From assembly GCA_001798595.1 (NCBI GenBank), contig MGSS01000154.1, positions 23,169 through 68,287 of the forward strand: DNA of 45,119 nt, read 5' to 3'. Below are positions 39,523-45,119 of this stretch, piece after piece (within the stretch, counting starts at the first letter, position 1; each line of letters begins with the position of its first letter). Origin of the DNA: Deltaproteobacteria bacterium RIFCSPLOWO2_12_FULL_60_19 (GTDB lineage Bacteria > Desulfobacterota > Binatia > UBA9968). The position numbers and the translations under genes are program-made. The notes below the pieces were generated by a model. The model was given only the letters and a program-made list of their open reading frames with translations. It had not been told where the DNA came from and did not search any database.

Positions 39523-41235
39523 ATGAATTCCACTTCTCCGAACGCCGAGAGCGTAGCCCATGACGCGGAACCCGGTTTCTGGCGCGCTTACCTCTTTTCC
39601 ACCGACCATAAAAGGATCGCCAAGCAGTACCTTTCCGTAGCGCTCTTCTGGGCCGTGATGGGAGGTCTCACCGCCTACCTGATGCGCTGGCAGCTCGCCT
39701 ATCCCGACACCGAGGTCCCGGGGTGGGGATTTATCGCGCCGGATTTCTACAACATGCTGGTCACCATGCACGGCACGATCATGGTCTTCTTCGTCGCGAT
39801 GCCGATTCTCCTGGCGGCCTTCGGCAACTTTCTCATTCCGCTTATGATCGGCGCGCGAGACATGGCGTTTCCCCGCCTCAACATGCTTTCGTTCTGGGTT
39901 TTCGCCCTGGCGTCGCTCGTTTTGCTGACTTCGCTTTTTGTGCCCGGCGGCGCGGCTTCGGCCGGCTGGACGGGCTACCCGCCGCTTTCCGCCAAGCCCG
40001 AATACACGGGCGTCACCTGGGGCTTGAATCTGTGGCTCTTGGCCCTGGCGCTCGAATTCGCCTCGTTTCTCATGGGCGGGGTCAACTTCCTCACGACGGC
40101 GATCAACATGAGGGCGCCGGGCATGAGCTTCTTCCGCCTGCCGCTGCTCGTCTGGATGGAGCTCACGGCGGCGGTGATCTTCATGCTCTCCGTCGGGCCG
40201 CTCATCGCCGGGGCCGTGATGCTCCTCATGGACCGCGTCGTCGGCACCACTTTCTTTCTCCCGGAAGGCGGAGGGGAGCCGCTCCTGTGGCAACATCTCT
40301 TTTGGTTCTTCGGCCATCCTGAGGTTTACGTGATTCTCCTTCCCGGGTTTGGTTTAATCCTGGAGATCATCCCGGTCTTCAGCCGCAAGCCGATCTTCGG
40401 CTATCGCCCCATCATCTACTCGACGATCGTGGCGGGCGCGCTCAGCTTCGTCGTGTGGGCGCACCATCAGTTCCTGAGCGGGATGGATCCGCGGCTCGCC
40501 ATGCCCTTCAGCATCACCACGATCATCATCTCCGTTCCCTTCGCGCTCATCGTGTTTGCCATGATCGCCACGCTCTGGCGCGGCTCAATCACCTTTTCCA
40601 CGCCGATGCTCTTCGCCATGGGAACCCTTTCCGTTTTTATCTTCGGCGGCCTCACCGGCATCTTCAACGGTTCGGCCCCCGTCGATATCTACATCCACGA
40701 CACCTATTTCATCGTGGCTCATTTCCACTACACGCTCTTCAGCGCCGTTTTCTTCGCGGGATTCGCCGGACTCACCTACTGGTTTCCGAAGATGTTCGGC
40801 CGGATGATGAACGAGCAATTAGGCAAGCTCCATTTCTGGCTGACGTTTGTCTTCTTCAACGCCGTCTTTATTCCGATGCACGTTGTCGGCCTCGGGGGGA
40901 TGATGCGGCGGATCTCCGACCCGACCCAATATGAGTTTCTTAGGCCGCTTCAGCCGCTCAACCAATTCATCACCGTGGCGGCGATTCTGCTGTTGCTGTC
41001 GCAGTTGGTCTTCGTCGTCAATTTTTTTCGGAGCTTGATTTGCGGCAAAGTCGCCGAGAGAAATCCGTGGCAGGCCAACACGCTCGAATGGAGGGTTCCT
41101 TCGCCGCCGCCCCATGAGAACTTTGATGCGATCCCGGTCGTCTATCACGGCCCGTACGAGTACAACTCGTCCGAGGCTGCCGTTGACTGGCTGCCGCAAG
41201 ACCGCCGCGTGACCACGGGCGCGGCGACCAGATAG
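39523..41235 (+). CDS. coxA: Cytochrome c oxidase subunit I, K-channel residues replaced
   Basis: 570 residues with about 12 membrane helices. Metal ligands are complete: haem a histidine His83 in TMHGTIM, CuB ligands His265 (with cross-link Tyr269 in FFGHPEVYV), His314/His315 in VWAHHQF, and His400/His402 in VAHFHYT. The D-channel entry Asp113 (GARDMAFPRLN) and Glu267 are present, marking an A-family haem-copper oxidase. In the K-channel helix the usual VPTGIKIFSWIATMW pattern reads VPFALIVFAMIATLW, so Thr becomes Phe340 and Lys becomes Ile343. That would block the standard K pathway. The protein reduces O2 to water in the inner membrane. Its place behind di-iron genes in a benzoyl-CoA cluster is unusual. 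Confidence 0.95.
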   Translation: MNSTSPNAESVAHDAEPGFWRAYLFSTDHKRIAKQYLSVALFWAVMGGLTAYLMRWQLAYPDTEVPGWGFIAPDFYNMLVTMHGTIMVFFVAMPILLAAFGNFLIPLMIGARDMAFPRLNMLSFWVFALASLVLLTSLFVPGGAASAGWTGYPPLSAKPEYTGVTWGLNLWLLALALEFASFLMGGVNFLTTAINMRAPGMSFFRLPLLVWMELTAAVIFMLSVGPLIAGAVMLLMDRVVGTTFFLPEGGGEPLLWQHLFWFFGHPEVYVILLPGFGLILEIIPVFSRKPIFGYRPIIYSTIVAGALSFVVWAHHQFLSGMDPRLAMPFSITTIIISVPFALIVFAMIATLWRGSITFSTPMLFAMGTLSVFIFGGLTGIFNGSAPVDIYIHDTYFIVAHFHYTLFSAVFFAGFAGLTYWFPKMFGRMMNEQLGKLHFWLTFVFFNAVFIPMHVVGLGGMMRRISDPTQYEFLRPLQPLNQFITVAAILLLLSQLVFVVNFFRSLICGKVAERNPWQANTLEWRVPSPPPHENFDAIPVVYHGPYEYNSSEAAVDWLPQDRRVTTGAATR

Positions 41236-41249
41236 CGGGAGGGAATTCT

Positions 41250-41822
41250 TTGTCGATGGAAGCGCAGACTCTTACGTCGCAGACCCCCAGCGGCAAGATC
41301 GGGGTCTGGTGGTTTCTCGCCTCGGAGATTCCCGTATTCGGCGGGCTGATCGTCTCCTACATCGTCCTTCGCCTGGGCGGCGCCGGCTGGTCCGAGGCGT
41401 CGTCCCATTTGAACTTTAACTTCGCGCTCGCCAACACCTTCGTCCTCCTTACCAGCAGTCTCACTATGGTCCTCGCCTTTGCCGAAGTGGAGGCGGAACG
41501 GCCGCGGAGAGTTGGCAACTACCTTCTGCTGACAATTCTGCTGGGAGTTCTCTTTTTGGCCGTCAAGGGCTTCGAGTATGCCGGTGAGATCGGGAAAGGA
41601 TTCACGCCGGGGGCCGGCATCTTCTGGTCCTTTTACTACGGCATGACCGGCCTCCACGCCCTGCACGTGCTCGCAGGCATCGTCGTGAATCTGATTCTCT
41701 ACCTGCAGGCGCTGAGCGGCGCGCTCCAGCGTCACGGCCATCGCGTGGAGCTGGCCGGTCTCTACTGGCATTTTGTCGATGTCGTATGGATCTTTCTCTT
41801 TCCGCTGCTCTATCTAACTTAA
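41250..41822 (+). CDS. coxC: Cytochrome c oxidase subunit III (short, five-helix form)
   Basis: 190 residues; five hydrophobic helices, lacking the first two of the seven-helix form. Typical segments are GVWWFLASEIPVFGGLIVSY, ANTFVLLTSSLTMVLA, FYYGMTGLHALHVLAGIVVN and LYWHFVDVVWIFLFPLLYL. The frame begins with TTG at 41250, six bases after GGGAGGG; an ATG at 41256 is the alternative. It follows subunit I by 14 bp. Subunit III stabilises the oxidase and the D pathway in the membrane. Confidence 0.93.
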   Translation: MSMEAQTLTSQTPSGKIGVWWFLASEIPVFGGLIVSYIVLRLGGAGWSEASSHLNFNFALANTFVLLTSSLTMVLAFAEVEAERPRRVGNYLLLTILLGVLFLAVKGFEYAGEIGKGFTPGAGIFWSFYYGMTGLHALHVLAGIVVNLILYLQALSGALQRHGHRVELAGLYWHFVDVVWIFLFPLLYLT

Positions 41823-41831
41823 GGACTTGAA

Positions 41832-42125
41832 ATGACCGCGCGCGCGCGACACCCTAATTATTTTCTCGTTTGGCTGATGCTGGTCGGCCTGGTGATGGTC
41901 TCGGTCGCCGCCGGGACGGTTTTGTCGAAAACCGCCGCGCTGATCCTCATCTTTTCCGTGGCGACGGTCAAGGCGGCGCTGGTCATCCTGAACTACATGC
42001 ACCTCAAATATGAGAAGACGCTGATTTATGCCCTCGTGCTTATCCCTCTGGTCATCGTTATGGTCCTCATGTTCGCCTTATTTCCGGACTTCGTCTTCCA
42101 CGGCCACAACGGGAATGGAAGTTAG
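41832..42125 (+). CDS. Cytochrome c oxidase subunit IV-like membrane protein
   Basis: 97 residues with three predicted membrane helices (FLVWLMLVGLVMVSVAAGTV; ALILIFSVATVKAALVILNY; LIYALVLIPLVIVMVLMFAL) and the conserved KAALVILNYMHLKYE segment of prokaryotic subunit IV proteins. It starts 9 bp after subunit III. It closes the oxidase set II-I-III-IV. Function is structural; no cofactor residues. Confidence 0.88.
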   Translation: MTARARHPNYFLVWLMLVGLVMVSVAAGTVLSKTAALILIFSVATVKAALVILNYMHLKYEKTLIYALVLIPLVIVMVLMFALFPDFVFHGHNGNGS

Positions 42126-42162
42126 AAATTAGAGAGTAGAAATTAGCAGGAGAGGAGGCGCT

Positions 42163-43332
42163 ATGTTGACCCAAGAGGAAAACGATTTGCTCACCCGCGT
42201 CGGGCCGGGAAAGCCGGCCGGCGAGCTGCTCCGGCGGTATTGGCATCCGGTCGCCGTGGCGAAGGATCTGACCGATGAAAACCCGACGCAGTTCGTGCGC
42301 ATCCTCGGCGAAGATCTCGTCCTGTTCCGCGACAAAAAGGGCCGAGTGGGGTTGATGGGAGACCGCTGCCCGCACCGCGGAGCTTCGTTGCTCTACGGCA
42401 GGGCCGAGGAGCGGGGCATCGCCTGCGCCTATCACGGCTGGCTGTTCGACACCGAGGGCGACTGCCTGGAAACTCCCGCCGAGCCTCAGGAGAGCAAGTT
42501 CTGCCTCACGGTGAAGCACAAAGCTTACCCGCTGCAAAAGTTCCTCGGCCTTTACTGGGCCTACATGGGGCCGAAGCCGCTCCCGGTCACCCCCAAATAC
42601 GATCTCTGGGTGCGTAAAGACGGCAGGCGGCGGATCGTCGTTCAGCCCCAGCTCGACTGCAACTGGTTTCAGGCGATGGAGAACTCCGTGGACCCTTCCC
42701 ACCTCCAGATCCTGCACCAGACGTTGATCGCTCGCGGCCGGACGATCGCCAATACCACGCGCGGGCTGACCGACGACGTGGGAAAATTCGAGTTCTACGA
42801 GTTTCACAGCGGCATCATGAAAAAGCGGACCTACAAAAGCGGCGCGGTCGACGAGCACCCGTTGATCTTTCCGAATATTTTGAGACAGGCCAACGCAACG
42901 CAGATCAGAGTGCCGATGGACAATACCCACACCCGGATCTTTTTTATCCGCTTCGATCCCGCCGAAGACGGCAAGCCGGTCGAGCAAAAGGACGACCTCC
43001 CGGTGGAATACACCAGATCGTACAAGACTCCGTCCGACGGCCTCTATCCCTTCGCGCGCTTCCGGATGGATGAGGTACAGGCGCAGGACCACATGGCCTG
43101 GGAGACCCAGGGGCCGATATCGGATCGCACTTGCGAACGTCTCGCCACGGCCGACCGCGGCATCGTCATGCTGAGGGAGATGATGAAAAGGGAAATCGAG
43201 AAAGTCCAGAAGGGGCTGGACCCTCTCGGCGTCGTCCGCAATCCGGATCATCCGATGATCGATACGAAACTCAGCGAGTCGCTCAATGGGCCGGAGTATC
43301 GGAGGGATTTGAGGGCCATGACGGCTGCGTAA
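42163..43332 (+). CDS. Rieske non-haem iron ring-hydroxylating oxygenase, alpha subunit
   Basis: 389 residues. The Rieske [2Fe-2S] domain has CPHRGAS (Cys-x-His) and CAYHGWLFD (Cys-x2-His) with family spacing, starting near residue 68. The catalytic domain shows NWFQAMENSVDPSHLQILH, which holds the Asp and the two histidines for mononuclear iron, and a late ISDRT region. The layout is that of phthalate 4,5-dioxygenase / vanillate demethylase-type single-subunit oxygenases, which need a reductase; none is in the window. ATG 42163 follows GGAGAGGAGG. It sits 37 bp after the oxidase genes. The reaction (hydroxylation or O-demethylation of an aromatic acid) is inferred; an O-demethylase or hydroxylase feeding the benzoyl-CoA route would make sense. 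Confidence 0.93.
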   Translation: MLTQEENDLLTRVGPGKPAGELLRRYWHPVAVAKDLTDENPTQFVRILGEDLVLFRDKKGRVGLMGDRCPHRGASLLYGRAEERGIACAYHGWLFDTEGDCLETPAEPQESKFCLTVKHKAYPLQKFLGLYWAYMGPKPLPVTPKYDLWVRKDGRRRIVVQPQLDCNWFQAMENSVDPSHLQILHQTLIARGRTIANTTRGLTDDVGKFEFYEFHSGIMKKRTYKSGAVDEHPLIFPNILRQANATQIRVPMDNTHTRIFFIRFDPAEDGKPVEQKDDLPVEYTRSYKTPSDGLYPFARFRMDEVQAQDHMAWETQGPISDRTCERLATADRGIVMLREMMKREIEKVQKGLDPLGVVRNPDHPMIDTKLSESLNGPEYRRDLRAMTAA

Positions 43333-43359
43333 GGATCTTTTCTAAAACAGGCGAGGTCC

Positions 43360-43513
43360 ATGCTCACGCAACAAAAAAACAATCGCCTGACGCGGACCGG
43401 TCCCGGGACGCCGTGCGGCGAGTCTCCTTCGCCCCGAGGTGCTGGATTACGTGTCCTGTTATCGCACGCTGGCGGGGACGGGATTTGCGATGGACCTCAT
43501 GCAGTGGAGGTAA
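43360..43513 (+). pseudogene. Chimeric relic: Rieske oxygenase N-terminus joined out of frame to another C-terminus
   Basis: ATG 43360 opens a frame whose first 21 residues (MLTQQKNNRLTRTGPGTPCG) mirror the start of the intact Rieske gene upstream (MLTQEENDLLTRVGPGKPAG). The similarity ends at 43422. In a shifted frame the sequence then reads protein-like again (LLRPEVLDYVSCYRTLAG, TGFAMDLMQW) up to a TAA at 43511-43513. A deletion that removed the rest of a second Rieske gene and most of a following gene explains this. I cannot identify the second protein. The in-frame reading past the junction (to 43545) has no family likeness. Confidence 0.75.
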
Positions 43514-43534
43514 GGATGAAACAGGAGGCAACGT

Positions 43535-44158
43535 ATGGACATTGAGGCTTTGCTTCAGGTGATGAAAAGCCGGAGGCATAACGGACGAGTCAAGGCAGAC
43601 CCGATTCCAGACGCCCATATAAGGAAGATGGTAGAGGCTGCCTCGTGGGCGCCGTCGGGAAACAACGCGCAGCCGTGGGAGTTCATCGTGGTCAAGAGCG
43701 CGGAGACAAAGACCAAGCTCCGCGAGATCCTGGAAGGGCCCGCGCGGCCCGGCGCTTCTCACGTGCCTGCGGTCGACCCGCCGGCGATTATCGTGGTCTG
43801 CGGGGACACGCGGTTCAAGGAGACCTATCCCGAAAGCGTGAACCGCCAGGAGGTTTTCTACTCCAGTTTGGCGGCGGCGATCCAGAACATGCACCTCGCC
43901 GCGACGGCTCTCGGCTTGGCCACCGGCTGGGGAACGATTCGGGAAGCTGGGATGGAACCGCTGCGGAAACTTTTAGATATTCCCGACGCGGTGGAGATCG
44001 TCGCGCTGGTGCGCGCCGGTTATCCTCAGGAAGTTCCCGCGCCGAAGCCGCGAAGAGCGGTCGAGGACGCGATGCATTTCGATCGCTACGATCGAGCCAG
44101 GCTTAGAGACGTGAAACAAGCCATCGAGAGCTATGGCAAAGGTTGGGGCAGGCTGTGA
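43535..44158 (+). CDS. Nitroreductase-family flavoprotein
   Basis: 207 residues from ATG 43535 after an ACAGGAGG site. Family features: KSRRHNGRVKADPIP with the FMN-phosphate arginines, EAASWAPSGNNAQPWEFIVV, AAAIQNMHLAATALGLATGW, and a VRAGYPQE C-terminal strand. Proteins of this fold bind FMN and reduce nitroaromatics, quinones or enoates with NAD(P)H, or act in dehalogenation and cofactor chemistry. It is the last gene of the right block, 21 bp after the gene relic. It may reduce an aromatic substrate or help recycle a flavin. The real substrate is unknown. Confidence 0.88.
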   Translation: MDIEALLQVMKSRRHNGRVKADPIPDAHIRKMVEAASWAPSGNNAQPWEFIVVKSAETKTKLREILEGPARPGASHVPAVDPPAIIVVCGDTRFKETYPESVNRQEVFYSSLAAAIQNMHLAATALGLATGWGTIREAGMEPLRKLLDIPDAVEIVALVRAGYPQEVPAPKPRRAVEDAMHFDRYDRARLRDVKQAIESYGKGWGRL

Positions 44159-44191
44159 TTTCCTGACGGGAAGCGCACCGGCTCCAGGGAT

Positions 44192-44221
44192 CGGCCGGCA
44201 AAATAAAAATTTAGCCGGTCG
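44192..44221. terminator. Possible bidirectional terminator hairpin
   Basis: CGGCCGGC (44192-44199) pairs with GCCGGTCG (44214-44221) including one G-T pair, with an A/T-rich 14-nt loop, in the gap between convergent genes. A proper U-tract is missing, so the call rests mainly on position. Confidence 0.45.
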
Positions 44222-44265
44222 AGCCTATTTGTCTCTACGCCGGGGGATTTAGTTAAACGCGAAGC

Positions 44266-44985
44266 TCAGTTGTCGCCGCGGTCTCGATCCGCATTATCTT
44301 CCAGATAGCCGCTTACCAGCTCCACCTGGATGATTTCGATAACTCCTTTACGCACCCTCAAGATACCCTCATCTTGAAGCCGCCGAAACGCCCTCGACAG
44401 GCTTTCGGGCGTCGTCTGAATAAGTTCAGCAAGATCTCTATGCGAGAGATGGAGATCGATGATATGCCTCGCGCCTCTCGCCTTTCCCAAGGAAATTCTG
44501 CCCGCCAGGTAGGAGAGAAGTTTATCCCAGACGGGAAGTCTCATGGAGACGAGAAGCCTGCCGGCAGCGCTTAGCCTCTCCGAGAAATAGCGAGCCATGG
44601 CAAATCCAAGTTCCGGATGCAGCCTCAAGAGTGAATTCAGCCGCGCTTCGCCGATGCTGGCGATCTCTGAGGTTTCCGTAAGCGCCACTGCCGTGCATCT
44701 ATGCCTTGACTGTTTCTGTTCCGGAATCAAGGATAGAAAGGAGAAAGGCTCTAAGACATCGATGATAGCCTGCTCTCCGCCTCTCAGTACTTTCACAAGC
44801 TTTACGGACCCCTCACAGAGCAGTTGGTAGTCGCGAAACAAATCTCCCTGGTGAAAAACGGCCCTTCCTTTCCCGTGAATCGAACGGCGCTTCAGTGACG
44901 CCGAAAAGTCCCGAACGACTTTTCGACTCTGTCCTCCAAGGATACAGGAGCCGCGATGCGGACACAGTAGACAGGATTCGACCAT
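44266..44985 (-). CDS. Crp/FNR-family redox regulator
   Basis: 239 residues. The N-terminus has Cys5-x2-Cys8-x5-Cys14, the exact spacing of three cluster ligands in E. coli FNR; the fourth ligand position (Cys122 there) seems to be Ser here, while Cys57 and Cys97 are available. A cyclic-nucleotide-type beta-roll follows (GRAVFHQGD, YQLLCEGSVKLVKV), then a long dimer helix (LLVSMRLPVWDKLLSYLAGR) and a helix-turn-helix (HRDLAELIQTTPESLSRAFRRL) whose recognition helix carries Glu-x2-Ser-Arg as in FNR. FNR proteins bind TTGAT-N4-ATCAA when their [4Fe-4S] cluster is intact, i.e. without oxygen. A near-perfect FNR box lies 34 bp upstream, suggesting self-control. It converges with the nitroreductase gene and is well placed to switch the neighbouring anaerobic and oxygen-using modules (inference). 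Confidence 0.9.
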   Translation of the reverse strand: MVESCLLCPHRGSCILGGQSRKVVRDFSASLKRRSIHGKGRAVFHQGDLFRDYQLLCEGSVKLVKVLRGGEQAIIDVLEPFSFLSLIPEQKQSRHRCTAVALTETSEIASIGEARLNSLLRLHPELGFAMARYFSERLSAAGRLLVSMRLPVWDKLLSYLAGRISLGKARGARHIIDLHLSHRDLAELIQTTPESLSRAFRRLQDEGILRVRKGVIEIIQVELVSGYLEDNADRDRGDN

Positions 44986-45018
44986 AATCTTTCATACCTC
45001 AGCAATGGTGATGGGGCC

Positions 45019-45032
45019 TTGACTTATATCAA
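45019..45032. promoter_or_regulatory. FNR box upstream of the FNR-type gene
   Basis: TTGAC-TTAT-ATCAA differs from the FNR consensus TTGAT-N4-ATCAA at one base. It is centred about 40 bp before the regulator start codon on the minus strand, consistent with autoregulation. The remaining 87 bp to the window edge show no gene. Confidence 0.65.
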
Positions 45033-45119
45033 TGCGCCCGTCGAAACAAAGATCGAGAATAAATATAGAAGCTTCGGCAGGTCCGCCGGCGGCGCCCGGG
45101 ACTTACTGCTCTGCTTTTG

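Overview
The window is 45 kb of GC-rich bacterial DNA, almost entirely coding, with two large catabolic gene blocks separated by a housekeeping and regulatory stretch. There is no rRNA, tRNA, CRISPR array or intact mobile element. GlnE, a sigma-54 activator, sigma-54 (-24/-12) promoters, a lipoprotein-free periplasmic binding protein with a clean signal peptide, and caa3/aa3-type oxidase genes suggest a proteobacterium-like or deltaproteobacterium-like diderm. The mix of UbiD enzymes, SsuA/THI5-type binding proteins, HyuA and class I benzoyl-CoA reductase recalls uncultured soil and sediment lineages, but no gene here fixes the taxonomy (low-confidence inference).

Left block (1-9794, all minus strand, read right to left): an SsuA/THI5-type binding protein, a UbiD-family protein with a changed active site, a 98-nt structured repeat, a binding protein without a signal peptide, a cytoplasmic molybdopterin oxidoreductase, a canonical UbiD decarboxylase and a HyuA-type ATPase running off the edge. 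Gene spacing is tight, so this looks like one operon for importing and (de)carboxylating an aromatic or heterocyclic acid; the substrate is unknown.

Middle (9795-20600): a sensor-less sigma-54 activator; a bifunctional phosphotransferase/P-loop kinase behind a consensus sigma-54 promoter; glnE; a truncated thiolase behind another -24/-12 element; a VIT/CCC1 iron/manganese transporter; a beta-CASP metallo-hydrolase; a wrecked vapBC locus; and a ferritin-like gene behind a consensus sigma-54 promoter. A second copy of the structured repeat lies at 17515-17613.

Right block (20666-44158, all plus strand, preceded by a -24/-12 promoter): bcrCBAD (ATP-dependent benzoyl-CoA reductase), a BadH-like dehydrogenase, an amidohydrolase-fold protein lacking metal ligands, a long isocitrate lyase, a four-part 2-oxoacid:ferredoxin oxidoreductase, a second one (KorAB), an enoyl-CoA hydratase, then a BoxB-like di-iron epoxygenase, a PaaA-like di-iron protein, a 63-residue protein, cytochrome oxidase subunits II-I-III-IV, a Rieske oxygenase, a chimeric gene relic and a nitroreductase. 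A convergent FNR-type regulator with an FNR box at its own promoter closes the block. The first part can generate reduced ferredoxin and dearomatise benzoyl-CoA without oxygen; the second part is oxygen-consuming. Finding both in one co-oriented run, with a redox regulator beside it, is the most striking property of the window: it looks like an oxygen-flexible benzoyl-CoA degradation island. Intergenic gaps carry several families of short tandem and palindromic repeats.
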